Shown: in pieces, positions 25,283-35,886 of the stretch
How positions within the stretch are numbered: position 1 is the first letter of the stretch
Layout: every line of letters begins with the position of its first letter
Assembly: GCF_014646255.1 (NCBI RefSeq)
Contig: NZ_BMNC01000002.1
Location: 804,140 to 868,139 of the forward strand
Reading direction: 5' to 3'
Length of the DNA stretch: 64,000 bases
Origin: Lentzea pudingi
GTDB taxonomy: Bacteria; Actinomycetota; Actinomycetes; Mycobacteriales; Pseudonocardiaceae
The notes under the pieces: model-generated
What the model was told of the DNA's origin: nothing
Seen by the model: the letters and a program-made list of their open reading frames with translations, nothing else
The model's database searches: none
Made by a program: the position numbers and the translations under genes

Positions 25283-26670
25283 GCGCTCGCCGTCCCCATC
25301 AGTTCCTCCACCGACTCCTCGACCATGGTCGCGAGAACGTCCACATCGGACATGGCGTCGCGGTCGCCGTTCAAACCGAAGTACACACCACCGTCGTACG
25401 ACGTCACCCCGATGGCCAGCGCCTGGTTCTTGGCGAGCGGCACGACCGGGAAAATCTCGGTCATTCTCGCGCCCGCCGCGTACAGCGGCACCTGCGGGCC
25501 GGGAACGTTGGTGACGATCACGTTGAACAGCCGGCGGCTGAACGAGCTCGCGGCCCGTGCGCCCAGCGCGTGCAGCGTCGGCGGGGCGAAGCCGGAGACC
25601 TTCACCAGCGCGTCGGCGGCGACGGACTGGCCGGACTCCTGGTGCGCGCGCATCGCGTGGCTCACGTGGTGCAGGCGGACGACCGGGTTCGGCTCGCCGA
25701 CCGGGAGGTCGACCAGGTAGGCGCTGACGTTGTTGCCCGAGTCCGGGTCGGCTTCCCTGACCGAGAGGGGCGCCATCGCGCGGATCGTGGTGCTGCCGGT
25801 GACGTTCTCGCCGCGGCTGAGCAGCCAGTTGCGCAGGGCCCCGCTCAGCGCTGCCAGCACCACGTCGTTGACCGTGCCGCCGTGCTGCTTGCGGATGGCC
25901 CGCAGGTCGTCGAGCTGGGCACGCGCCACGGCGAACCGGCGTTGCGGCGAGGTGATGCGGACGTTCAGCGGGCTACCGGGCGCGGGCGTCGCGGCCGTGC
26001 GGACGGCGCTCGCGAGCACGCCGAACGCGTTGAAGACCTTCTCGACCGTGTTGACGGTGTCGAGGGCGGCGCTGCGAACGTTCTCCACGAGCTCACCGGG
26101 GCTGTGCACGATGTCGGTGACCGCGTCGGCCACGAGCTGCAGCGAGCTGGGCTCCGGCTGCGGCATCCAGAGGTTCTCGACGTTCGTCCGCGGCGTCGGC
26201 GAGACGTCCAGCATGACCTGGCCGATCTCCAGCGACGCGATGCCGTCGATCATGGCCTGGTGGGTCTTGGTGATGACCGCGGTCTGGTTCTGCTCGAGGC
26301 CCTCGACCAGGTAGATCTCCCACAGCGGGCGGGAGTGGTCGAGCGGGCGCGACATCAGGCGCGCGATGAGGTCGTGCAGCTGCGTCTCGTTGCCCGGCTT
26401 GGGGAGCGCTGACCTGCGCACGTGGTAGGTGACGTCGAAGTCCGGGTCGTCGACCCACACGGGCCGTGCGATGCGTCCGGGGACGTGCACGACCTTCTGC
26501 CGGTAGCGCGGCACGAGGCTGAGGCGTTGCTCGATGAGGTCGACGAGCTTGTCGTAGTCGAAGCCGGCCTTGGGCCGTCGGAACACCGCCACGCCGCCGA
26601 CGTGCATCGGCGTCGTGGAGCCCTCCAGGTACAGGAACGAGGCGTCCAGCGCTGACAGTCGGTCCGGCAT
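25279..26670 (-). CDS. Wax ester synthase/diacylglycerol acyltransferase (WS/DGAT) family protein
   Basis: A 463-residue acyl-CoA:alcohol/diacylglycerol acyltransferase for neutral-lipid storage. The N-terminal LSALDASFLYLEGSTTPMHVG and PLDHSRPLWEIYLVEGL are family hallmarks, and the C-terminal LFNVIVTNVPGPQVPLY and VTSYDGGVYFGLNGD complete it. The catalytic HHxxxDG is altered here to HQAMIDG: the second His is Gln, a change that may alter or abolish activity. It lies between an APH-like kinase gene (10 bases upstream) and DUF6912 (4-base overlap). Confidence 0.9.
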   Translation of the reverse strand: MPDRLSALDASFLYLEGSTTPMHVGGVAVFRRPKAGFDYDKLVDLIEQRLSLVPRYRQKVVHVPGRIARPVWVDDPDFDVTYHVRRSALPKPGNETQLHDLIARLMSRPLDHSRPLWEIYLVEGLEQNQTAVITKTHQAMIDGIASLEIGQVMLDVSPTPRTNVENLWMPQPEPSSLQLVADAVTDIVHSPGELVENVRSAALDTVNTVEKVFNAFGVLASAVRTAATPAPGSPLNVRITSPQRRFAVARAQLDDLRAIRKQHGGTVNDVVLAALSGALRNWLLSRGENVTGSTTIRAMAPLSVREADPDSGNNVSAYLVDLPVGEPNPVVRLHHVSHAMRAHQESGQSVAADALVKVSGFAPPTLHALGARAASSFSRRLFNVIVTNVPGPQVPLYAAGARMTEIFPVVPLAKNQALAIGVTSYDGGVYFGLNGDRDAMSDVDVLATMVEESVEELMGTASA

Positions 26671-26680
26671 GCGGCCCAGC

Positions 26681-27346
26681 CTAGTGGGGTTCGCGGTCCA
26701 TCAGCTTCTGAAGTGCGGCGCGTTCGCGCGGATCACGGTCGTGCCTGGCGAGACGGATGCGCGCGGCCTCCGGGATCGCGTTCTTCGCCTCGGGGTCGAC
26801 GTTGGCCATGAACGAGCGGAGGAACCGCCAGCGCGTGAGCTTCATGACCGGCGCGAGGTGCGCGACGGCGAGCGAGACCCAGCTGAGCGCGACGTCCAGC
26901 CTGCGGTCGCCCTTGCCCGCGCTCGCCCAGTCGAGGACCACGGGCCCTTCCGGGCCGAGCACGACGTTGCCGGGGTGCAGGTCGAGGTGCAGCAGGTCGC
27001 CCTCACCGGACAGGAAGCCGGGCGCCGGGATGAGGTCGAGGCGGTGGTGCAGGTCCGCGAGCTCCTCGCCGAGGCTGCCCGCGAGCCACGGCTTGCGGCC
27101 GATCTCCTCGGACATCCGCGGGCCGGGCACGTACTGCATGACGAGCTCGTCCTCGGTGGCCTCGAACACGCGCGGCACGGGGATGCCGTGGCCACTCAGG
27201 TACAACATCATCTCGGCCTCGCACCGCAGGTCACGGCCGGTGCGCGTGCGTTTGACGAGCAGGCCGTCGGACCGGATGAAAACATCCGAGTCCTGCCCGC
27301 TCGCGAGATGTTGACGTTGCGCGACGCTGCGCATACCTGCCGTCAT
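26681..27346 (-). CDS. Aminoglycoside-phosphotransferase-like small kinase
   Basis: A 221-residue kinase-fold protein. LLVKRTRT carries a candidate ATP Lys near residue 32, LLHLDLHPGNVVL (about residues 118-130) is the catalytic HxDxxxxN loop, and VVLDWASAGKGD holds the metal Asp. It is shorter than typical APH enzymes (about 260-300), lacking the large helical C-lobe. The substrate could be a small alcohol or a protein; no resistance claim is made. First gene of an operon with WS/DGAT and DUF6912. ATG 27346 or ATG 27334 may be the start. Confidence 0.8.
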   Translation of the reverse strand: MTAGMRSVAQRQHLASGQDSDVFIRSDGLLVKRTRTGRDLRCEAEMMLYLSGHGIPVPRVFEATEDELVMQYVPGPRMSEEIGRKPWLAGSLGEELADLHHRLDLIPAPGFLSGEGDLLHLDLHPGNVVLGPEGPVVLDWASAGKGDRRLDVALSWVSLAVAHLAPVMKLTRWRFLRSFMANVDPEAKNAIPEAARIRLARHDRDPRERAALQKLMDREPH

Positions 27347-27451
27347 GTGACGATCATCATCGATATGATCCGAAACACAAGGGCCGAACGGCTCTAGTGC
27401 AGCTCTTCACCCGTTTGAGCCCCGTGTGCCTCCCTCTGGCACTCTCTTCCG

Positions 27452-28198
27452 GTGGAGATCTCGCCCAAGGACCGCTTCGTCACCGTCTACGGCCGCAAGC
27501 CTGTGCTGGAAGCACTGGACGACCCGGCGCTCACGGTCGACAAGGTGGTGCTCGCCGACACGGCCCGAGGCGCGGCCGCGCACGAGATCATCGACGCGGC
27601 CCGTTCGCGTGGCGTGGCCGTGCAGCGTGCGACCGCGCAACGCGTGAAGGTGCTGGCGGGCAACGGAAAGCAGGACCAGGGCGTGCTCGCCGACGTGGTC
27701 GCGCCCCGCATGAAGCCGCTCGCGCTGGCACTGGAAGAGGGCGGGCTGAAGTCCGTGCTGGTGCTCGACGGCATCACGACGCCCGCGAACGTCGGCATGA
27801 TCCTGCGCACCGCGACCGCCGCGGGCATCGACGGCATCGTCGTCCCCCGCCGGGGCGTCGCCTCGATCGACCCGCTCGTGGTGAAGGCCTCCGCCGGAGT
27901 GGCTTTCCGCGCGCCCGTGCTGCGCTGCGGCACCTCGGCGGAGGCCTCGGCCTTGTTGCGCGCGTCCGGCTATTCGCTGTTCGCGCTCGATTCCCACGCC
28001 ACCGACACGATTTATTCCGCCACTTTCCCGTCGCGCGTGGCATTCGTGCTGGGCAGCGAAACTTCCGGAATCACCGACGACGTGCGTCCGCACATCACGT
28101 CACGGCTGTCGATTCCGATGGCAGCAGGCGTGGAATCTCTCAACGTGGCATCAGCGGCAGCCGTGCTCTGCTTCGAACTGGTGCGCCGGGCCCAGTGA
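27452..28198 (+). CDS. TrmH family RNA 2'-O-methyltransferase (SpoU class)
   Basis: A 248-residue SPOUT methyltransferase that 2'-O-methylates a ribose in rRNA or tRNA. An N-terminal substrate-binding domain (VTVYGRKPVLEALDD) is followed by the knotted domain: LVLDGITTPANVGMILRTA (motif 1), FVLGSETSGITDD (motif 2) and SIPMAAGVESLNVASAAAV (motif 3). All three motifs are intact. The exact RNA target is unknown. The GTG at 27452 follows CTCTTCCG with no clear ribosome binding site. Confidence 0.92.
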   Translation: MEISPKDRFVTVYGRKPVLEALDDPALTVDKVVLADTARGAAAHEIIDAARSRGVAVQRATAQRVKVLAGNGKQDQGVLADVVAPRMKPLALALEEGGLKSVLVLDGITTPANVGMILRTATAAGIDGIVVPRRGVASIDPLVVKASAGVAFRAPVLRCGTSAEASALLRASGYSLFALDSHATDTIYSATFPSRVAFVLGSETSGITDDVRPHITSRLSIPMAAGVESLNVASAAAVLCFELVRRAQ

Positions 28199-28233
28199 TC
28201 AGATCCAGCGATCAGATCCGGTGATCAGATCCA
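28195..28233. repeat. Three tandem 13-bp repeats at the TrmH-secreted protein junction
   Basis: GTGATCAGATCCA, GCGATCAGATCCG and GTGATCAGATCCA follow each other without gap. They begin in the last codon of the TrmH gene and end in the last codons of the convergent secreted-protein gene, so they form most of the intergenic DNA. The core TGATCA is palindromic. Confidence 0.85.
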
Positions 28234-28524
28234 GTCGACGTGGTACCCGTTGACCCGCGGGTACCCGAGCAGCGACGCGCACTCCGCCACCGACGCCTCA
28301 CCCCTGACCCGGCCGATCGTCCCGTAGGAGTCCCAGACCCCGAGCCCGTTGGTGCAGTGCGCGACGGCCCGGAACCGCCCTGGCCGCCCCTCGTCGCAGA
28401 AGACCTCGACGGTCCGTCCGTCCCGCAGGTATTCGTCGAAACAACCGCGTTCCTGCGCCTGCGCGGGTGATGCAATTGCCGTGGCTGCAATGGCGACCGC
28501 AACACAAGCGACAATTCTTCGCAT
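28225..28524 (-). CDS. Small secreted hypothetical protein
   Basis: A 99-residue exported protein: signal MRRIVACVAVAIAATAIASPAQA with AxA cleavage, then a 75-residue mature domain with four Cys (RGCFDEY, VFCDEG, AHCTNG, AECASL) that could form two disulphides. AGGGGAGA before the ATG is a good ribosome binding site. No family recognised. Its final codons are built from the third copy of a 13-bp repeat. Confidence 0.75.
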   Translation of the reverse strand: MRRIVACVAVAIAATAIASPAQAQERGCFDEYLRDGRTVEVFCDEGRPGRFRAVAHCTNGLGVWDSYGTIGRVRGEASVAECASLLGYPRVNGYHVDWI

Positions 28525-28608
28525 ATTCTCCCCTATGCAATCGGCTACTGACCAAAACGACGCTAGTACTTGGCCGAAAAAGGGGCAATGACGCTCGGGG
28601 GTGAACCG

Positions 28609-29019
28609 TCAATCGCGGAGCGCGATCGCTAGCAGGATCTCCAACTCCTCGAGGGTGGACCGCGTCGACCGATGGTGGACACCGACCATCCCGGCCTCGG
28701 CAGCACCCCGGACGTTGACCGCGAGATCATCGACGAACACGCACTCCGCCGGCTCGACCCCCAGCTTGGTGGCCGTCAGCAGGTAGATGTCGACGTCCGG
28801 CTTGGCGAGCCCGACCTCCCCGGAGACGACCGCGACGTCCAGCAGCGAGGTGAGTGTTGTCGGCGGCTGCCACCACCCGTCCGCATTGGACAGCAGCGCC
28901 GTCTTGAGACCGTGCTGCTTCGCCTTGCGCAGCGCGGTGAGCAACGGCGGCTCGGCGGGGTTGTCCTCGCCAGGATCGGTGAGCACACCGCCGTAGTCGA
29001 GCACCAGGGCTTTCAGCAT
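28609..29019 (-). CDS. HAD family hydrolase
   Basis: A 136-residue HAD phosphatase-like protein. Motif I is VLDYGGVLTDPG: the usual DxD is DYG, so the second Asp is replaced by Gly, as in some haloacid-dehalogenase-like subgroups. Motif II is LLSNAD, motif III Lys is in GLAKPDVDIY, and motif IV is VFVDDLAVNV. It lacks an elaborate cap, being shorter than the common 190-220 residues. ATG 29019 sits six bases after TACGGT, a probable leaderless -10 element. Confidence 0.83.
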   Translation of the reverse strand: MLKALVLDYGGVLTDPGEDNPAEPPLLTALRKAKQHGLKTALLSNADGWWQPPTTLTSLLDVAVVSGEVGLAKPDVDIYLLTATKLGVEPAECVFVDDLAVNVRGAAEAGMVGVHHRSTRSTLEELEILLAIALRD

Positions 29020-29025
29020 GGTGGG

Positions 29026-29031
29026 ACCGTA
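29026..29031 (-). promoter_or_regulatory. -10 hexamer TACGGT before the HAD hydrolase gene
   Basis: On the minus strand TACGGT fits TANNNT and lies six bases before ATG 29019; no Shine-Dalgarno sequence is present. Confidence 0.45.
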
Positions 29032-29087
29032 ACCCCACTTTCGGGTGTTCGATGTCCTGATCCGCCCGCTGGCGCGCCTGTTCGAGC

Positions 29088-29498
29088 ATGCCCCCAGTTG
29101 TTCGCCGCCTGCCCGCCTACGAGCCACCCGTCGGTTCTTCGGGTTTCGTGATTCCGCGTCCCCGGCCCCGGCCTGTGTGGGTTCCGGTGCCGGAGCCTCC
29201 CTCGCCTGCGCTGGATGCCGCTCGGTTGATCGGGGTGGTGTTGGAGGTGCTGGACGGGCGGCGGGCCGTTCGGTTGTTGCGGGAGGTTGCCGTGCCTGGG
29301 GTGGCTGCTCGGTTGTCCGGGATGGTTCGGGCTTCGAGCACTCGGATGGTTCGGGCGCCCCGGGTTTGTCATCCGGCTCGGTTCGTGGCGGAGATATCGG
29401 TGACTGTTCGGCGGTCTGGGCGGGTTTTCGCTGTGGCTGCTCGGGCTGAGCATCGGGGTGGGAGGTGGTGGTTCACGTCGTTCACGGTGTTGCGGTGA
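29088..29498 (+). CDS. Rv3235 family protein
   Basis: A 136-residue basic, Pro/Arg/Val-rich soluble protein. The N-terminal 40 residues are proline-rich and disordered (PRPRPRPVWVPVPEPP); the C-terminal 60 (ARFVAEISVTVRRSGRVFAV and the final RGGRWWFTSFTVLR) match the conserved domain of Rv3235-like proteins, which lie near secA in many actinobacteria, as here. That domain resembles a Rv3235/SecA-linked accessory fold but no function is proved. The start ATG 29088 lacks a ribosome binding site. Confidence 0.75.
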   Translation: MPPVVRRLPAYEPPVGSSGFVIPRPRPRPVWVPVPEPPSPALDAARLIGVVLEVLDGRRAVRLLREVAVPGVAARLSGMVRASSTRMVRAPRVCHPARFVAEISVTVRRSGRVFAVAARAEHRGGRWWFTSFTVLR

Positions 29499-29630
29499 GG
29501 TGCGGTGCGGGTTGCGTTGGTTTGTGCCGGTTCCAGCGGGGTGGTCGCCTGCCGCTGTCGGGTCGCCTTGCGTGGGTGGTTGCGCAGGTGAAGACGGGCC
29601 GGTGCCGGTCATCGCCGCTGCGCGACGATA

Positions 29631-29756
29631 GCGATTGGGGCTTGACCTTGAGCCTCTAGCTGGATGCACATATCGGCCTTAAAAGGCCGGGCTCGAAGTG
29701 CCCGGCCGATCCCTGCAACGGTCGCATCCAGCTCCTCAAGGTCAAGCCCCAATCGC
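29631..29756. repeat. 126-bp imperfect palindrome
   Basis: Outer arms of 22 bp are perfect (29631-29652, sequence GCGATTGGGGCTTGACCTTG and AG; with 29735-29756). After a 5-base and a 1-base bulge, a second perfect 10-bp arm follows (AGCTGGATGC, 29658-29667 with 29724-29733). Inside are ATCGGCC/GGCCGAT and GCCGGGC/GCCCGGC. The RNA or a cruciform would form a long stem with a structured tip. It could be a bidirectional terminator or a miniature mobile palindrome; no target-site duplication is evident. Confidence 0.85.
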
Positions 29757-29857
29757 CGAGCTGGGCACGTCACCACCGCCACCCGGTAGACCTAGGTTCA
29801 CACGCCTCGGCTGCGCCATTGCGTTGAGAGGCAGGCTGCTGGCTCCGCCAGCCATCC

Positions 29858-29908
29858 CGCGATCCCAACCGACGCGCGATCCCAACCGACCCGCGATCCC
29901 AGCCATCC
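29858..29908. repeat. Three 17-bp tandem repeats
   Basis: CGCGATCCCAACCGACG, its near-copy ending ACC, and a diverged third copy CGCGATCCCAGCCATCC follow at 17-base intervals (starts 29858, 29875, 29892). They lie about 110 bases downstream of the secA stop. Confidence 0.75.
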
Positions 29909-30015
29909 CGCGTTCCCGCCCGCCCTTCCGCCATCCGGCCATCCCGAGCCCCAAACGCCGCGTGAGCCGCGCTCCCGAAGGAACGCGGCCCACGCGGTGG
30001 TGGTGCGGTGAACGA

Positions 30016-32967
<2,952 letters not shown>

Positions 32968-33338
32968 CTGGATAGACCTCATCACCTGTATCGCGGCGCG
33001 CCCACGTCGGACGCCTTTCCCCTGCCCATCGTAGGCAAGTCGCCAAGATGTGTGCACGGACACAGGCGGAATGGGACCCCTGACCTGGTATGTGCAGGTC
33101 AGGCGCGGTTTCTGCGATCTTCCCAGACCACCTGTCGCCGTTGCCCCCACCTCGGCTACTGGTGTGGAGAACGCATGAGGGCCGCGCAAAGGTTCCTGGT
33201 CCGGCGGATTTCACCTTCACGGTGAACGCCGTGGCGCCAGATGAGCCCGACCGGCGGTAGACGCCAGGACGCGCGCCGCCGCCCCGCACACGAGAGGTGC
33301 GAGGCGGCGGCGGTCGAAGGAACGAGGGTCGAGCGGGG
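32968..33338. other. Region between hpf and secA: hpf terminator and secA leader
   Basis: 371 bases without a gene. Next to hpf is a GC-rich terminator hairpin (33275-33311). Further toward secA are TTCACC-N5-GGTGAA (33210-33226) and a perfect 9-bp inverted repeat CCTGACCTG-N7-CAGGTCAGG (33079-33103), 112 bases upstream of the secA start, either an operator or a 5' leader hairpin. Confidence 0.6.
33275..33311 (-). terminator. GC-rich hairpin after hpf
   Basis: GCCGCCGCC-C-CGCA pairs with TGCG-A-GGCGGCGGC: 13 paired bases with one mismatch and a nine-base loop, 28 bases beyond the hpf stop. Confidence 0.65.
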
Positions 33339-34004
33339 TCAGGCCAGCCTGATCACGCCGTAGTCGAATCCCTTCCGGCGGTAGACGACACTCGGGCGTC
33401 CGCACTCGGTGTCGGCGAAGAGGTAGAAGTCGTGTCCGACCAGTTCCATCTCGTAGAGGGCCTGGTCGACGGTCATCGGTTTGGCGGCGTGCTCCTTCTC
33501 GCGTACGACGCGTCCGGGCAACTTCTCTTCGAGGCCGTCGTCCCAACGCTGCGTGGGCACTTCCGCCATGCCCTCGTAGTCGGCCTCGGGGGCGTCGAGC
33601 ACCGCGGTCTTGGCGCGGCGCGACGTCATGCTTTCGCCTGCGGACGGGTCAGCCAGTCCGCTTGTCGCTTCGGCCACCGAGATCGGGGCCCGCGCCCCGT
33701 GGTGGACGCGCCTGCGGTCGTGCGACCGACGCAGACGGTTCTCGAGCTTCGCGACCGCAGCATCCAGCGCGGCGTAGAAGTCGCCCGCGCAGGCTTCGGA
33801 ACGGACCACAGGTCCACGTCCCTTGCCGGTGATTTCGACCCGCTGGCAGTTCTTCGACTGGCGGCGGTTCGGCTCGTGGAAGAGTTCCACGTCGAAACGG
33901 ATGACCTTGCGGTCGTAGCGCTCAAGCCGGGCCAGCTTTTCGGCGACGTGAACCCTGTAGTGATCGGGCACCTCGACGTTGCGGCCCTTAACGACGATGT
34001 CCAT
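33339..34004 (-). CDS. hpf: Long-form ribosome hibernation-promoting factor
   Basis: A 221-residue long HPF that silences ribosomes and drives 100S dimer formation in stationary phase or stress. The N-terminal RaiA-like domain (MDIVVKGRNVEVPDHYRVHV through LENRLRRSHDRRR) occupies residues 1-100; the C-terminal dimerisation domain contains KPMTVDQALYEMELVGHDFY and VVYRRKGFDYGVIR. GGGAGG precedes the ATG. Upstream lies a 990-base gene-free region, presumably holding its regulatory signals. Position next to secA matches M. tuberculosis Rv3241c-Rv3240c. Confidence 0.95.
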   Translation of the reverse strand: MDIVVKGRNVEVPDHYRVHVAEKLARLERYDRKVIRFDVELFHEPNRRQSKNCQRVEITGKGRGPVVRSEACAGDFYAALDAAVAKLENRLRRSHDRRRVHHGARAPISVAEATSGLADPSAGESMTSRRAKTAVLDAPEADYEGMAEVPTQRWDDGLEEKLPGRVVREKEHAAKPMTVDQALYEMELVGHDFYLFADTECGRPSVVYRRKGFDYGVIRLA

Positions 34005-34994
34005 ACACGACCTCCCTCGCTTTGCTGCGAGCTATGGCTGGACTGCATTTAAAACGCCGTGGCGATCTTGGATCGCAGATGTGTCGCAGAGGGTCGTCTC
34101 CCTCAGCTCTCACGGCGCCAGGATCATGGGCTGTTCGCCTCCTCCCCGCGGGCCGAGAACGCTGATAGCGGTGCACGTTAGCTTGGGATTCACCGTCGCG
34201 TAAGCCCCCTTGCCGGGGGAACGACGAGATTTTTCGGTGACTACACAGCGCGACGACTCCGCGTTGCCAGTCGTTTCCCGAGCGTGCGCCGAACCAAACG
34301 CGGCAACGCTTCGCTCACCCGAACGGCGCACACCGGCACCGGCACTCGACGGCAGTCTCGCTGCGTCGAACGGGTCCAGTCGCGGCCTCATACCCAGCCA
34401 ACGGGCGACCCGCTCGTCATGTTCCCGAAACCGGGGGGAGATCGATTCCGAACCACTCGGCGGACGCCTGTCGCACTTCTTCCGACCGAGCCGAGCGGCG
34501 CGGATGCCCGATCACAGCCCTGTCACGCCCGGCTGAACGGGGGATTTAGCCCAATGACGGACAAGGCAGTCGATCACCGGCACAGCGGGACGTAGCGCCT
34601 ATTCAATCAATAACCGCTGGTCAGCTCCATACGTGAATAGTCGTTAACTTCTCGGGCGTCTAGCGGACGTGCGAGCGGGCCACCCCGAGAGGTGATCGTC
34701 GGAGGGCTGACACCGTTGATCGACGGCCCCGCAAGCGGACGCCTCAGTTCTGAAACGTCCGCTCAACAGTCGTTGGGACAAACGGGTCGAAACGAGTTAC
34801 AGGATCTTGGAAGATCGTCACAGAACTCGCGCCGAGCAGGGCATTTCTGCCGCAAGGGGACGCCCCGGAGATCGACAACGTCACCGGAACTTCACCCTTG
34901 TGGGCGGTGCCGAAAGACCCCGCCGGGCCCTTTCCGGACCCGTTCCCGGATCCGGCCCGAATTTTCTGTCGGACCTCGCCGCCATCCTGTTCCC
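34005..34994. other. 990-base region without a recognisable gene between hpf and comF
   Basis: The longest gene-free stretch in the window, with divergent flanking genes, so it holds the hpf and comF promoters. Three open frames of 90-108 codons are present (34110-34391 minus, 34210-34536 plus, 34284-34595 plus) but they overlap each other, have no ribosome binding sites and show Arg/Ser/Pro-rich shadow composition. CTATTCA/TGAATAG (34599-34605, 34634-34640) is a small inverted repeat in a locally AT-richer patch. A non-coding RNA cannot be excluded. Confidence 0.55.
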
Positions 34995-35612
34995 ATGACA
35001 CCTCTCGACCTGCTCGTGCCGGCCATCTGCTCGGGCTGCGGCCGCTCCGGCACGGAGTGCTGCGCCCGATGCCTCGACGCGTTCGGCCCGCCCACCCGTC
35101 TCCAGGTCCCCGGCGTGGGGCCGCCTGTGTGGACGCTGGCCGCCTATCACGGCGCCGCGAGGGAGTTGGTGCTCGGCTTCAAGGAACGCGGCGCACGAGC
35201 CCTCGCAGCCTGGTTCGGCGCACTGGTCGCAGCAACGCTGGTGACGGTCGGCCCTCCACCTTGGACGCTCGTCCCCGCACCATCACGCCGCAGTGCCGCG
35301 CGGGACCGCGGCGGCGACCACATGCTGCGGATCGCCTGGGAGGCGGACATCGCCACCGTCGCGCCCGTGCTGGGACTGGCACCTGGTGTGGCCGATTCGG
35401 TGGGACTGGGCCCTGGGGCGCGAAGGCGGAACCTGGAGGGGCGGGTGCTGGTGCGTGGTCCGTCGCCGCCGGGGACCACCGTGCTGCTGGACGACGTGGT
35501 CACCACCGGGGCCACGGCGTCGGCTTGTGTGCGCGCTCTGCGGCAGGCCGGGGTGCGGACGAACGCGGTGCTGGTGCTGACGTCGGCACGGCCGCACCGG
35601 CCGGGGCAGTGA
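34995..35612 (+). CDS. comF: ComF family phosphoribosyltransferase-like protein
   Basis: A 205-residue ComF-type protein. An N-terminal zinc ribbon (CSGCGRSGTECCARC) is followed by the AAYHGAARELVLGFKERG block and the PRTase-like PRPP loop VLLDDVVTTGATASA near residue 160. In competent bacteria ComF supports DNA uptake; in actinobacteria its role is not settled. Its M. tuberculosis counterpart lies on the lpqB-mtrAB strand, but here the gene points the opposite way. No clear ribosome binding site at ATG 34995. Confidence 0.88.
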   Translation: MTPLDLLVPAICSGCGRSGTECCARCLDAFGPPTRLQVPGVGPPVWTLAAYHGAARELVLGFKERGARALAAWFGALVAATLVTVGPPPWTLVPAPSRRSAARDRGGDHMLRIAWEADIATVAPVLGLAPGVADSVGLGPGARRRNLEGRVLVRGPSPPGTTVLLDDVVTTGATASACVRALRQAGVRTNAVLVLTSARPHRPGQ

Positions 35613-35639
35613 GGTGACACGGAGGCCGGGCCGGGAGGC

Positions 35640-35685
35640 GAGGCGGGCGGGAGGCGGGAGGTGAGGCGGGCGGGAGGCGGGAGGC
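35640..35685 (+). repeat. Two tandem 23-bp G-rich repeats
   Basis: GAGGCGGGCGGGAGGCGGGA plus GGT (35640-35662) is repeated with one change (35663-35685). Each unit has four G-runs of three on the plus strand, a potential G-quadruplex, 28 bases after the comF stop. Confidence 0.85.
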
Positions 35686-35886
35686 AGTGAAGCCCGGCAC
35701 GCACCAGCCGAGCCGCGCTTGCTTGCATCAGCCTTGCCGCGCCTGCTTGTCGGCTAGCCCGCGTCCCACCAGCCCGCGTCTGCCCCATCCGCCTTTGCCG
35801 CGTCGCGTCTGCCCAACCAGACCGCTCGGTCCCATCCGCGTCTGCCCAGCAAGCCCAACAGCCCCAAGCAGACCCGCTCGCCGACG
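35686..35886. other. Low-complexity intergenic DNA between comF and lpqB
   Basis: About 200 bases of degenerate repeats (several CCGCGTCTGCCC-like and CCCAACC-like words). A 70-codon open frame at 35687-35899 runs through it but reads as repetitive Pro/Arg/Ser sequence and overlaps lpqB, so I do not call it a gene. Confidence 0.55.

Larger units (their letters stand above)
29499..30015. other. 517-base non-coding region downstream of secA
   Basis: No convincing gene. It contains a 126-bp imperfect palindrome (29631-29756) and three 17-bp tandem repeats (29858-29908). Open frames that cross it continue into antisense secA sequence and have no coding character of their own. Confidence 0.7.

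Noticed and set aside
28195..28233. CRISPR-like array at the 13-bp repeats
   Set aside because: Repeats are contiguous, only 13 bp, without spacers or cas genes.
32982..33189. Longer SecA starting at 33189 or 32982
   Set aside because: The GAGGT ribosome binding site fits ATG 32967, and the extension has no SecA homology.
34210..34536. 108-codon open frame between hpf and comF
   Set aside because: Overlapped by other frames of similar length, no ribosome binding site, shadow-like composition. Kept only as part of the non-coding region.
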